A DNA stretch of 64,000 bases from CALMKX01 sp036274895 (GTDB lineage: Bacteria; Acidobacteriota; Thermoanaerobaculia; Multivoradales; SZUA-115). This document shows, piece by piece, positions 45,472 through 53,845 of this stretch. The notes beneath the pieces were generated by a model that searched no databases, was not told the DNA's origin, and worked only from the letters and a program-made list of their open reading frames with translations. The stretch lies in assembly GCA_036274895.1 (NCBI GenBank), contig DASUEU010000051.1, forward strand, positions 62,001 through 126,000. Reading direction: 5' to 3'. Each line of letters begins with the position of its first letter. Position 1 is the stretch's first letter. The position numbers were made by a program, and so were the translations under genes.

Positions 45472-46054
45472 GACTCTCCAGGCTCAGCAGCTGATGACCG
45501 AGGCCGAGTACTTGGCTTTCGAGCGCAACGCGCAGGAGCAGCATGAGCTCGTGAACGGTCAGGTACGGCTGCTGGACCGAGGAAACCAGGCGCACAGTCT
45601 GATCCTCACGAATCTAGCCAGCGAGTTGCGGCACCACCTCAAGCGTCGCCCCTGCGAGGTCCACCTCAAAGGGCTGCGTCTGAAGGTGGACGAGACGGGG
45701 CTCTACACCTACCCCGACGTGGCCGTCGTTTGCGGGGAACCGATCTTCGAAGACCAGCACCACGACACCCTGGTCAATCCGCTGCTGGTGGTCGAGGTGC
45801 TCTCGCCCTCGACCGAGGCCTACGACCGCGGCGCCAAGTTCGAGCACTACCGCCGCCTGCCCTCTCTGGCCGCCTACCTCCTGGTCTCCCAGGACAAGCC
45901 CCACCTGGAGCTGTTCCGCCGCCTGCCCGACGGCGACTGGCGCTTGACCGAGGCCAGCGGCCTCGAAGCCAGCCTGGAGATCCCGGAGGTCGGAGTCACC
46001 CTCGCCCTGGCCGAGGTCTACGACAAGGTGCCGGGGCTGGGGAAGACTCTGTAG
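45470..46054 (+). CDS. Uma2-family PD-(D/E)XK nuclease-like protein (DUF820)
   Basis: 194 residues starting MTLQAQQLMTEAEYLAFE. The nuclease core is visible: PDVAVVCGEP (catalytic Asp near residue 84), then LLVVEVLSPSTEAYDRGAK with the E-x-(L/S) strand and following basic residues. The end PEVGVTLALAEVYDKVPG is also typical of the family. These small endonuclease-like proteins are common in cyanobacteria and acidobacteria; the biological role is not established. The gene stands alone, with no Shine-Dalgarno sequence, and is divergent from the M28 peptidase. Confidence 0.92.
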   Translation: MTLQAQQLMTEAEYLAFERNAQEQHELVNGQVRLLDRGNQAHSLILTNLASELRHHLKRRPCEVHLKGLRLKVDETGLYTYPDVAVVCGEPIFEDQHHDTLVNPLLVVEVLSPSTEAYDRGAKFEHYRRLPSLAAYLLVSQDKPHLELFRRLPDGDWRLTEASGLEASLEIPEVGVTLALAEVYDKVPGLGKTL

Positions 46055-46404
46055 GCATTTCTGCTTGCCTCGCAGCCCCGCTGTCATCCCGACCGCAGGG
46101 AGGGATCTCTCCTCCCTCGTTCCCACGCTCTGCGTGGGAACGCAAGTCCGGGCGCTCCGCCCTCCGGGAGGGCCCAGGTGGACTGCACCAGCATGGGCTC
46201 AGCTCGTCCTTCGCCCTATTGACTTCGGCCATGGTAGCAAAGACAATCCCAAACACTGTCTTCGCCAACAAGTAAGCGCTGGATACACCCTCGCGCGCCA
46301 GCTCTCGCCAGCGAGAGGTACTCGCTCGAGGAAGCCCCAAGAGCTGCAAGGTGAGTCGGCCCTGCCACGCTATTGCAAGAGCAACATCGGAGAAGGAGCA
46401 AGCC
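46055..46404. other. Gene-free interval with repeats
   Basis: 350 bp without a supported gene, between the Uma2 gene and the first membrane-protein gene. The first 90 bp are occupied by two dispersed repeats (46081-46142); the remainder shows no clear structure and probably includes the promoter of the 46405 gene. Confidence 0.5.
46081..46142. repeat. Two dispersed repeats: CTGTCATCCCGA type and GGGAAC hairpin copy 2
   Basis: CTGTCATCCCGACCGCAGGG (46081-46109 in full) matches, in inverted orientation, the element at 47581-47611. The hairpin CGTTCCCACGC-TCT-GCGTGGGAACG (46118-46142) is a perfect 11-bp stem and matches 28573-28597. Both types are widespread intergenic elements in environmental bacteria. 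Confidence 0.82.
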
Positions 46405-46950
46405 GTGACCCCCAGCACTGCAATCCACCAGGCAGTTCGTGCTGTCCCCGCGGTCAAGTGGGCCCTCGGCGTGGGTGGCCTGATCGCCGCGATCGCGATT
46501 GTCTTCTCGTGGAGGATCGATGCCCGCGTCGCGATCTTCGGCACGATCGTGATGCTCGTCTTGATGACAGTTCTCGTGATCTTCGCCCGCCTCACCACTC
46601 TCCCCGCTCGCCACATCGCACTGCCAGCCATCGTGTTCACCTGGTTCGCGCTGCTCCTTGTCATCGCGACCGCCACGGTGCTGTTCCTGTCGGTATTCTT
46701 CCGCAAGCCGATCGACCTGCAGCATTGGCTCACGGGTAAGCCGACCAGGGTCACTCTCACTGCCGACTCTGGTTGGCGTGGAGGAGGCTCATCTCCTCGA
46801 GAGTATTGTGAAGGGCAGCGCAAGGCGTATCAGAAACAATACCCAGATCGAACGGTTGTATTGGTCGACAAGGACGAGGACCACAAGAGCGAGCACACTC
46901 CCTTCAAACACGACTACTACAGATACAAGTGCTGGTTTGTAGTACGCTGA
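46405..46950 (+). CDS. Membrane protein with a C-terminal soluble Cys-containing domain
   Basis: 181 residues. The GTG at 46405 is preferred because AAGGAG lies 6 nt upstream; an upstream in-frame GTG at 46351 has none. Three hydrophobic segments (WALGVGGLIAAIAIVFSW, FGTIVMLVLMTVLVIFA, ALPAIVFTWFALLLVIATA) occupy the first 100 residues. The remaining 75 residues are soluble, with two Cys and many charged and Tyr residues (EYCEGQRKAYQKQYPDR, YYRYKCWFVVR), probably outside the membrane with a disulfide. No family recognised. Flanked by dispersed repeats on both sides. Confidence 0.68.
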   Translation: MTPSTAIHQAVRAVPAVKWALGVGGLIAAIAIVFSWRIDARVAIFGTIVMLVLMTVLVIFARLTTLPARHIALPAIVFTWFALLLVIATATVLFLSVFFRKPIDLQHWLTGKPTRVTLTADSGWRGGGSSPREYCEGQRKAYQKQYPDRTVVLVDKDEDHKSEHTPFKHDYYRYKCWFVVR

Positions 46951-46976
46951 TCGACCTCCAATGAAATGGAGGCCAG

Positions 46977-47006
46977 GATGGATTCCCGGTTCGCGAGAAT
47001 GACAGC
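46977..47006. repeat. Dispersed repeat of the GGATTCCCG...GAATGACAG type
   Basis: GGATGGATTCCCGGTTCGCG continues into AGAATGACAG; the type is a common bacterial intergenic repeat (usually ATTCCCGCGAAAGCGGGAAT). It lies between the two membrane-protein genes. Confidence 0.6.
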
Positions 47007-47021
47007 AAGAGGCCCTGAGCC

Positions 47022-47606
47022 ATGAGCGAGAAGTCCGCGGACCTGGCCTGGCGACTGTTCACCGAGCTACGCAAGGAGATCGTCGACGGGCAGAAGATCC
47101 GCGCTCAGGCGATCGGCTTCAAGATCACCTTCGTCAGCGCCGTCACCGGCATCATCGTCACCAACCGCAAGGATCTCGCGGATGCGTTGCTGGTCATCCC
47201 GGCCTTCGCAGCGATCTTCTTCGACTTCCTGATCACCAGCTACAGCTTCACCATCAAGCGCATCGGCTACTACACGCGGGAGCACCTCGAGCCGCAGCTG
47301 CGGCAGCCTTTCGAGGTGCCGAAGGAGATGCTCCTCTGGGAGGAGTTCATGAGCACGCGCAAGGCCCGGCAAGTGCTGTCGATCGCCGGCAACCTCGGTC
47401 TGACCTTGCTGGTGGTTGCGGCGGCGTGTATCAGCCTCTTCCGGCCCTACTACCCGGTGATGTCGCCGGTGGCGTTGGCGATCCTCCTGGGCCTCACCGC
47501 GGTGGACGCGCGCCTCCATTGGGTGCCGTGGAGGTTCGTCGATGACGCCGCAGAGCCGGCGCCCCCACCCGCTGCCCCGGGAGATTCCTCGCTGCGCTCG
47601 GAATGA
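47022..47606 (+). CDS. Four-helix membrane protein of unknown function
   Basis: 194 residues. An amphipathic N-terminal helix (DLAWRLFTELRKEIVDGQ) is followed by two hydrophobic segments (FKITFVSAVTGIIVTN, ALLVIPAFAAIFFDFLITS), a cytoplasmic-looking loop with many charged residues (YYTREHLEPQLRQPFEV), and two more (LSIAGNLGLTLLVVAAACI, MSPVALAILLGLTAVDARL). The layout, paired helices around a charged middle, is a common form of uncharacterised bacterial membrane proteins. The last codons (GDSSLRSE) and the stop are provided by the dispersed repeat at 47581-47611, so the original C-terminus may have been different. Confidence 0.72.
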   Translation: MSEKSADLAWRLFTELRKEIVDGQKIRAQAIGFKITFVSAVTGIIVTNRKDLADALLVIPAFAAIFFDFLITSYSFTIKRIGYYTREHLEPQLRQPFEVPKEMLLWEEFMSTRKARQVLSIAGNLGLTLLVVAAACISLFRPYYPVMSPVALAILLGLTAVDARLHWVPWRFVDDAAEPAPPPAAPGDSSLRSE

Positions 47607-47611
47607 CAGCG
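47581..47611. repeat. Dispersed repeat overlapping the end of the four-helix membrane protein gene
   Basis: GAGATTCCTCGCTGCGCTCG continues to GGAATGACAGCG. It is an inverted copy of the element at 46081 and provides the last eight codons and the TGA of the preceding gene, then ends 8 nt before the convergent glycosyltransferase stop. Confidence 0.8.
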
Positions 47612-47618
47612 GGACCGA

Positions 47619-49406
47619 TCAAGGCTTCTCCCACCGATACCAAGTCACCACCGGCGCCCCCACCGGCTCCGGCGCCTCCGGAAAACGCAGCTCCGGCGTC
47701 TCGTCCGCTGGCACCTCGAAACGCTCCGACAGGAACAGCCCCTTCCTGCCCCGGTCCTGGGTGAGGTGGAGCGGCACCAGCCGGCCGGCGACCTCGACCG
47801 TCCTTCCTCCCTCGGCCGGCAGCGGCAGCTCGACCGTGAAGGACGCCAGCTCGCCGCCCTCCGCCACCTGCCGCCAGGGGTGGAACAGCACCACCAACTC
47901 GGGGCCGCGGGCGGCAAACCAGCGCGGGCCGAAGCGCAGCCGGCCGGCCTCGGGCGTGCGCTCCCAGCGCTGGCGGTAGAAGGGCTCCGCCAGCCGCTCG
48001 GCCAGGAAGACCTCGGCGTCCGAGCGGTCCAACGAAGTGGCTGGCACCTCGGCGAGGCTCGGTGTCAACAGCGTGCCGGCCTTGAACGCCCCGGCCGTCA
48101 CCCGCAGCGGCTCGTCGTCCTTGTTCCGCCGTTCGTAGACCAGCAGGTGAGCCTCCAGGGGCTGGAAGGCGGCCAGCAGCTTCTCGGCCACCCGCTCGTG
48201 GGTGGTGGGGACCAGCTCGGCGTAGACCAGCCCGAGGCCCGGCTTGAGTACCAGCACCGCGAGGACGGCCCCCGCCGAGGCCAGCACGGGTGCGCCCCAC
48301 CGCCCCAGCCGCGGCACGACGAAGCGGCGGGCCACCGTCACCAGCCCCCAGGCCGCGGCGAGCGAGGTGAAGGCCCCCACAGCCAGGTAGTTCTGGCCCT
48401 TGAAGAGTGTGGTGGCCCCGGCGTAGAACAGCGAATAGCCGATCGGGAAGGCCAGCAGCAGGCCGGCCCGGCCTCGCTCCCGGGGATCTGCATGCCGCCG
48501 GACTCGCCAGGCCAGGGCCGCCAGCGAGGCCAGGGCTACGGCCGTGAGCGCAACGCCGTGGTGGCGCACCAGGAAGCGCAGCTCCAGAGCGAGCACCGCC
48601 AGGTGGCTGCCGCCGGCCTCGGCCCCCTTCTTGGCGTAGATCCCGGTCAGCTCGGGCAGGGTGCGCAGCAACACCGGCAAGAAGGGGTTGACCACGAGGA
48701 AGGCACCCACGGCCGCGGCGCCGGCGAGCACCAGCCTCCCCCAGGGCCGCCTCTCGAGGGGCCGCGGCCAGAGAGTCGCGAGGGTCAGGGGGATTGCAGC
48801 GCCCACGCCGGTGTACTTGGCCGCCACGGCGAGGCCCACCGCCGCCCCGGCCCGGGCGTAGCGCCCGAGGGTGGGCGCCTCGACGGCGGTCACGGTCAGG
48901 TCGAAGGCCACCAGCACCAGCAGCACCACCAGGATGTCCGGCTTGATCGCCACCGAGGCAGCCAGGTGAGCGGGCATCGCCGACAGCAGCAGCCCCGCCA
49001 GCAGCCCCACCGCCGGGTCGAAGAGGCGACGGCCGAGGCGGTAGACCAGCCAGATCGACAGCGTGCCGTAGATCACCGAAAGGAGCCGGGCGAGCAGGTA
49101 GGCCGTGGGCGAGAAGGTCTGGTCATCCTCCAGGAAGACGGCCGCTCGCTGCCAGCCGGTCGCCCGGTGCACCTCGCGGCTCGCCGCCAGCACCAGGGTC
49201 TGGGGCAGGAAGGAGAGCCCCGGGTAGAAGCCGTTCGCGGGGACGAAGCGGCCTTCCAGGAAGGCCCTGACGTTGTGCAGGGTGAAGCGCTCGTCGAAGT
49301 TGCGGGTGGAGTCGAGGCCGGCGCCGCTCGAGGCGAGGCGCAGGGCGAAGCTCGCGACGAGCAGGCTGGCGAGGCCCAGATGAGCCCAGCGAGAGTGGCC
49401 CTTCAC
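47619..49406 (-). CDS. GT39/PMT-like membrane glycosyltransferase 2
   Basis: 595 residues. The GTG start overlaps the preceding stop as GTGA (49403-49406). About ten membrane helices occupy residues 1-390. After helix 1 the loop has FDERFTLHNVR, with the acidic pair typical of the active site of GT-C dolichyl-phosphate-mannose-like enzymes (DE motif). Further conserved positions: FYPGLSFLPQT, SVAIKPDILVVLLVL, AAKYTGVGAAIPL, FKGQNYLAV. A C-terminal beta-rich periplasmic domain (about 420-595) follows. It transfers a sugar from a polyprenyl phosphate. It is paralogous to the gene just upstream and is the last gene of the glycan operon. Confidence 0.87.
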   Translation of the reverse strand: MKGHSRWAHLGLASLLVASFALRLASSGAGLDSTRNFDERFTLHNVRAFLEGRFVPANGFYPGLSFLPQTLVLAASREVHRATGWQRAAVFLEDDQTFSPTAYLLARLLSVIYGTLSIWLVYRLGRRLFDPAVGLLAGLLLSAMPAHLAASVAIKPDILVVLLVLVAFDLTVTAVEAPTLGRYARAGAAVGLAVAAKYTGVGAAIPLTLATLWPRPLERRPWGRLVLAGAAAVGAFLVVNPFLPVLLRTLPELTGIYAKKGAEAGGSHLAVLALELRFLVRHHGVALTAVALASLAALAWRVRRHADPRERGRAGLLLAFPIGYSLFYAGATTLFKGQNYLAVGAFTSLAAAWGLVTVARRFVVPRLGRWGAPVLASAGAVLAVLVLKPGLGLVYAELVPTTHERVAEKLLAAFQPLEAHLLVYERRNKDDEPLRVTAGAFKAGTLLTPSLAEVPATSLDRSDAEVFLAERLAEPFYRQRWERTPEAGRLRFGPRWFAARGPELVVLFHPWRQVAEGGELASFTVELPLPAEGGRTVEVAGRLVPLHLTQDRGRKGLFLSERFEVPADETPELRFPEAPEPVGAPVVTWYRWEKP

Positions 49407-51307
49407 GGCGAGCGCCACCAGCGCAGCTCCACCTCGGGAGGGCCGGCGAGGACCGTGCCTTCCTCGAACCCGAGCTCCAGCCACTCGCCCGCCGCCAGCT
49501 CGCAACGCGGCGTCAGGAAGCGCGAGCGCCGGCCGCGGTTGTGGGTCTCGAAGAGGGGCAGCTTCTGCTCACCGACCCACAGCCAGTCCGGCCGCCGGCG
49601 GCCTCTCTCGATCGGCAGCCAGAGTGCGATCGAGGCCAGCTCCGCCCCGGCGGGAGGGGTTGGCAGCAGGGCACGGAAGCGGCGCCCCGCCTCCCCCACC
49701 GGTTCGGCGGTGAGGGGCAGGGGTGCGCCGAGAGCTCGCCAGGGGTGCAGCAACACCGCCATGGCCGGCCCACGGGCCGCCAGCAGCCCGGGGCGGAGCT
49801 CGGTCCGCGCCACCCCGGCCGCAGACTCCAGCCGGCCGTAGAGGTCGGCGTCGGGGCCCCGGCGGTTGGCCAGGAAGAAGACCGCCGCATCCCCCCGGGC
49901 CAGGTCCACGGGCGGCACGGCGCTGAGCCGGTCCACCGGGATGGCGGTCATCGGGTTGGCGCGTTGCTTGGGCCGCATCGGGTCCTCGCCCCGCTCGAAG
50001 TGCAACAGGCGCCACTCCAGCTCGGGGAGGCCGTCGGCCAGCACCCGCTCGACCCGCATCGTGGTGGTGGGCACGGCTTCCTGCCAGGTCGCCCGCAGGG
50101 GGATGGCCGTGAGCACTGCCAGGGCGAGCGCCCAGGCCAGGGCACGGGCCGGCGGTGAGGCGAGGGGCCGCCAGCGCCCGGCCACGGCCTCCCACAGTCG
50201 GAGGGCCACCCAGGCGGCGCCCAACGAGGTGAAGGCCGCCACCGGGATGTAGTTCTGGCCCCGGAACACTCCCCCGGCCGCGGCGTAGAGGGCCGAGTAG
50301 CCGAGCACGTAGGCGAGCACCATCGCCGCCGCCCGCGGCGGGAGACGGTCGGGCACGGCCAGGGCGAAGAAGCGCTCCCGGCCCCAGGCCCGCGCCGCGA
50401 AGGCCACCAGGCCGACGAGCGCCAACACGAACACGACCGGCCGGTGCTGGAACCACAGGAACTCCAGCTCCCGCCGCGCCACCACGGCCGGGCTCGAGGC
50501 CAGGGCCTCGGCCTTGCCCTCGGCGATGTTGAAGAGCCGTGGGATGTAGCGCAGCACCACGAAGAGATAGGGGTTGAGCAGCACAAAGGTCAAGGCCGAG
50601 GCGAGCCCGGCCACCACCAGCTGCGCCCAGGCCCGTCGCTGGCGCCAGCCGCGGCCCCAGAGGGCGCCGGCGACGAGGGCGAAGGCCACCCCCACGCCGG
50701 TGTACTTGGCGCAGACGGCGAGCCCGACACCGACCCCGGCGAGGGTCCAGCGGCCCCAGCCCCCCTTCTCGACCGCGTCCAGCCCCCAGCCGAAGGTGAT
50801 CAGCACCAGCAGCACCACCAGCACGTCCGGCTTGAAGATCGCCGAGGCGAAGAGGTGCGGCTCGAGGGCGGCGAGCAAGGCCGCCGCCAGCAAGCCCACC
50901 CGGGCATCGAAAAGGCGGCGTCCCAAGAGGAAGAGCACCCCGATCGATAGGGCTCCGAAGAGAGCCGAGAGCCCCCGGCTGATGGCGTAGGCCGTGGGCG
51001 TCCAACCGTCTGCGGTCTCGCCCCGCACGGCCAGCCCCTCGATGCCGGTGACCTTCGACAGCCAGCCCGAGGTGGCCAGGGCCACCGTCTGCGGCCAGTA
51101 GGAGAGGCTGGGATAGAAGGCGTTGGCGGGCCGGGTACCGCCCTCGACCAGCACCGCTCCGACGTTGCGGAAGCTGTACAGCTCGTCGAACCAGCGGGAG
51201 CCGTCGAGGTGGGGGCTGGCGTACCAGAGGCGGAGGGCGAAGGCCACCACCACCAGGGTGAGGGCGAGCCCGGCGAGCACCCGGCCCTCCCCCGCGGCCG
51301 TCCTCAA
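49403..51307 (-). CDS. GT39/PMT-like membrane glycosyltransferase 1
   Basis: 634 residues from a TTG start overlapping the methyltransferase stop (TTGA, 51304-51307). GT-C architecture as in its neighbour: signal-like helix (VLAGLALTLVVVAFALRLWY), catalytic loop FDELYSFRNVGAVLVEGG, FYPSLSYWPQT, SAIFKPDVLVVLLVLITFG, CAKYTGVGVAFALV and FRGQNYIPV, with a C-terminal non-membrane domain. The two proteins align along their whole length, so the pair arose by tandem duplication. Different acceptor specificities are likely. Acts at the inner membrane on lipid-linked glycan or protein. Confidence 0.87.
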   Translation of the reverse strand: MRTAAGEGRVLAGLALTLVVVAFALRLWYASPHLDGSRWFDELYSFRNVGAVLVEGGTRPANAFYPSLSYWPQTVALATSGWLSKVTGIEGLAVRGETADGWTPTAYAISRGLSALFGALSIGVLFLLGRRLFDARVGLLAAALLAALEPHLFASAIFKPDVLVVLLVLITFGWGLDAVEKGGWGRWTLAGVGVGLAVCAKYTGVGVAFALVAGALWGRGWRQRRAWAQLVVAGLASALTFVLLNPYLFVVLRYIPRLFNIAEGKAEALASSPAVVARRELEFLWFQHRPVVFVLALVGLVAFAARAWGRERFFALAVPDRLPPRAAAMVLAYVLGYSALYAAAGGVFRGQNYIPVAAFTSLGAAWVALRLWEAVAGRWRPLASPPARALAWALALAVLTAIPLRATWQEAVPTTTMRVERVLADGLPELEWRLLHFERGEDPMRPKQRANPMTAIPVDRLSAVPPVDLARGDAAVFFLANRRGPDADLYGRLESAAGVARTELRPGLLAARGPAMAVLLHPWRALGAPLPLTAEPVGEAGRRFRALLPTPPAGAELASIALWLPIERGRRRPDWLWVGEQKLPLFETHNRGRRSRFLTPRCELAAGEWLELGFEEGTVLAGPPEVELRWWRSP

Positions 51308-51966
51308 GCCACCTTCTCCAGCCGGCGGCAGGCCACCAGCACGGCGGGCGTGTGCTGGCGCCAGACCTTGGTGGGCAGGTGCAGGTAGAAGTCCCCGGGC
51401 AACAGATAGCGCAGCATGCCGTGCCAGCCGAGCACCTCGAAGGACTGCTGGGCCCAGCGCAGCCAGAACGAACGGGGATGCTTGTGGACGTGGGTGGGAT
51501 CGCGGTCGAGGGCACGGATCACCGGCCCGGTCAAGCCGTCGTAGACCGGCACCACGAAGAGGAAGGTGCCCCGGGGCTTGAGCATGGCGTCGACCGCCCG
51601 GGCCACCTCGGAGAGGTCCGGCACGTGCTCGACGACGTCGAAGGCGGTGATCACGTCGAAGCTGGCGTCCGCGAATGGCCGGTCGGTGGCCGAGGCCACC
51701 CGGAAGTCGACCCCCGGCCAGAGCTTCTTGTTGTGCTCGATGGCGTAGGCGGAGAGGTCGGTCGCCGCCAGGTCATAGTCCGGGTTGCCGGACAACGAGC
51801 CAACGAAGGCGCCCAGGCCACAGCCGACGTCGAGCAGGGAGACGGGCCGCCCCGGCGGCGCGTGATGCTCCACCATGCGCCGGTAGTAGCGCAGCTTCCA
51901 GGGCGGATTCTGGGCCCGGTAGTTGCGGTAGTTGGCCTCGAAGTAACCCTGCTCAAAACCACTCAT
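51304..51966 (-). CDS. SAM-dependent methyltransferase (class I)
   Basis: 220 residues. The SAM-binding motif LLDVGCGLGAFVG is at about residues 44-56, followed by an acidic strand (YDLAATDLS), FDVITAFDVVEHVPD and a later strand RGTFLFVVPV. The middle and C-terminal parts (HVHKHPRSFWLRWAQQSFEV) are like glycan or lipid methyltransferases. It lies between the GT2 and GT39-like genes, so a sugar or lipid-carrier intermediate is the likely substrate. The stop overlaps the next start by 4 nt. The 86-nt leader upstream carries a direct repeat of GTCCACCTCGTC. Confidence 0.9.
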   Translation of the reverse strand: MSGFEQGYFEANYRNYRAQNPPWKLRYYRRMVEHHAPPGRPVSLLDVGCGLGAFVGSLSGNPDYDLAATDLSAYAIEHNKKLWPGVDFRVASATDRPFADASFDVITAFDVVEHVPDLSEVARAVDAMLKPRGTFLFVVPVYDGLTGPVIRALDRDPTHVHKHPRSFWLRWAQQSFEVLGWHGMLRYLLPGDFYLHLPTKVWRQHTPAVLVACRRLEKVA

Positions 51967-52052
51967 GTAGGGCCACCCACCTCCCGTCTCTTCCCCGGTC
52001 CACCTCGTCTACGCCGTCCACCTCGTCCATTCCCTCTCCCTCTCCTCCTCCC

Positions 52053-52829
52053 CTACCGCCCCAGCCGCCGCGCCAACATCAACCCCAGGGTGCTCCGGAT
52101 CGTCCTCAACACTCTCATCTTGCTGGCGCCTTCCTTGAGATCGTAGCGCAGCACCAGGGGCACCTCGCCGAAGATCAGGTCCGGCTCACGCCGCAGCTTG
52201 AGCAGGATGTCCACCATGCACTGGAAGCCTTCCTGATCGAAGAACTCCTGGCCGTCGCGTTCGATCACCCGCTGCATCAGGGCGGCACGGTAGGCCCGGT
52301 AGCCGCAGGTGTAGTCCCTAACGCCCGGGATGGGGAAAGCCACTCGAAAAAGCCATCCCCCCCAGTAGGAGAGGATACGCCGCAACAAGGGCACGCCGCG
52401 CACGCGGCTGCCCGGGCGGTAGCGCGAGGCGATGACCACGTCGTGCCCCTCACGGGCCAACCGCACCATGCGCTGGATCAGCTCCGGGCTGTGGGAGTTG
52501 TCCGCGTCCATGGTCACGATCAGGTCCTTGGGGTCGGCGAGCTTGGCGGCCATCACCAGGCCGTCGCGGATGGTCATGCCCAGGCCCTTGTTGACCCCGT
52601 GGCGCTCGACGATCAAGGGCAGCCTCTCGGCCGCCTTCTGGGCGATCTCGAAGGTGTGATCGCTCGAGCCGTCGTCGATCACGATCACCTTGTAGGTCAG
52701 CCCGGCCTCGAACATCGACTCGTCGATGGCGTCGAGCAGAGGGGGGAGGGATTTCTCCTCGTTGAACGCCGGCAGCACCACCCAGATGTGCTGGCGGCGG
52801 CGCTCGCTGACAGGCGCAGGGGGGGTCAC
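52053..52829 (-). CDS. Glycosyltransferase family 2 (polyprenyl-phosphate mannosyltransferase-like)
   Basis: 258 residues from a GTG overlapping the GNAT stop (GTGA, 52826-52829) with AAAGGAG close upstream. GT-A fold motifs: VVLPAFNEEKSLPPLLDAI, VIVIDDGSSDHT and the nucleotide-sugar/metal DXD in VTMDADNSHSPE; then ASRYRPGSRVRGVPLLRR. No C-terminal membrane helices, as in the DPM1-like group, which charge polyprenyl phosphate with a sugar. This fits with the two GT39-like enzymes downstream, which need such lipid-linked donors. Confidence 0.92.
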   Translation of the reverse strand: MTPPAPVSERRRQHIWVVLPAFNEEKSLPPLLDAIDESMFEAGLTYKVIVIDDGSSDHTFEIAQKAAERLPLIVERHGVNKGLGMTIRDGLVMAAKLADPKDLIVTMDADNSHSPELIQRMVRLAREGHDVVIASRYRPGSRVRGVPLLRRILSYWGGWLFRVAFPIPGVRDYTCGYRAYRAALMQRVIERDGQEFFDQEGFQCMVDILLKLRREPDLIFGEVPLVLRYDLKEGASKMRVLRTIRSTLGLMLARRLGR

Positions 52830-53845
52830 GCGGCTCCTTTCGCGGCGGCCTCGGGTTGGTCGCGGAGGCTGCCGTCCTGGTTGGTCCGGGCGACGGCCCG
52901 GGCCACGTCGGTGCGGATCGGATGGAGGGGGGCGAGCAGGGGCCAGCCCTCCTCCCGGGCCAGGCTCTCGAGCCGAGGCTCGCCCGGGTCCAGGTAGAGG
53001 CGGATGGGCGCCGAGGTCTGGCACCGCAGGCGCACCAGCAGGGTGCGCAGCACGTCGCGGGTCGTGGCCAGGGGCAGGTCGGGGGCGAAGGAGATCACGT
53101 CGAGGGCCTGGATCCTGGCCGGCCAATGCGTGCGCACCCGCACGAACGCCCGCAGCTGCCCCCCCTCGAACAAACCCCAGCTGCGCGCGGTCAGAGGCGG
53201 CAGCAGCCGGCCCAGCAAGCAGGCGAGCAGGCCGCGGCGGACCTCCCCTTCGAGCAGGAAGCCGCCGCGCATCTCCTGCCGGAGGGCCGCCGCCTCGGGC
53301 AGGCCTGCAAAGCGCCGGGCCGAGATCTCCTCGAGGTCCAGGCGGCGCTCAGGCTCCCGTACGCTGTCGAGGGCCACCAGGTGTACGTGGCGCGCGGGCA
53401 GAACCTCGGTGCCAAAGTAGTCCCGGTACGGGCGCAGGGCGGGGGTGTTGTCCGGCCGGATCTCACCGCCCGCGATGTGGCCGCCGCGGGCGAGGACCCC
53501 GTCCAGGGTGTGTCGGATGATCTGCTTGTAGAGCCCCCGGCCCCGGCTCTCCGGCGCCATCACCCCGAAGCCCTGATACCAGGCGCGGGGGCCGGCGCGG
53601 AAGGAGGTCAGGGCGCCCAGCAGCAGCTCCCCTTCCACCGCCACGGTGATTCGGAAGAAATCCAGCCGCAAGGGACTCAGGAAGCGGTTGGCCCAGCCCA
53701 TCAGCCAGTACATCCGCTCGAACTTCATCACGTCGAGGCCCTGCTGGGCGTACTCCTCGCGGAAGGTGGTGGCGAGGAGGCGGCAAAGCTTGGCTGCGTC
53801 GGCCGGTTCGAAGTCCCGCAGGACGACAGGGGGAGTTGGAGTCAA
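52826..53845 (-). CDS. GNAT-like acyltransferase of the glycan operon
   Basis: 339 residues from a TTG overlapping the deacetylase stop (TTGA, 53842-53845). The N-terminal half is GNAT-like: VVLRDFEPADAAKLCRLLAT, then GELLLGALTSF and the acetyl-CoA loop GVMAPESRGRGLYKQII. The C-terminal half (about 190-339) seems to be a second, degenerate GNAT-like half (GQLRAFVRVRTHWPARIQAL, TTRDVLRTLLVRLRCQ). It sits directly after the deacetylase, so a replacement of N-acetyl by another acyl group on a glycan is a plausible joint function, by inference. Confidence 0.82.
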   Translation of the reverse strand: MTPTPPVVLRDFEPADAAKLCRLLATTFREEYAQQGLDVMKFERMYWLMGWANRFLSPLRLDFFRITVAVEGELLLGALTSFRAGPRAWYQGFGVMAPESRGRGLYKQIIRHTLDGVLARGGHIAGGEIRPDNTPALRPYRDYFGTEVLPARHVHLVALDSVREPERRLDLEEISARRFAGLPEAAALRQEMRGGFLLEGEVRRGLLACLLGRLLPPLTARSWGLFEGGQLRAFVRVRTHWPARIQALDVISFAPDLPLATTRDVLRTLLVRLRCQTSAPIRLYLDPGEPRLESLAREEGWPLLAPLHPIRTDVARAVARTNQDGSLRDQPEAAAKGAA

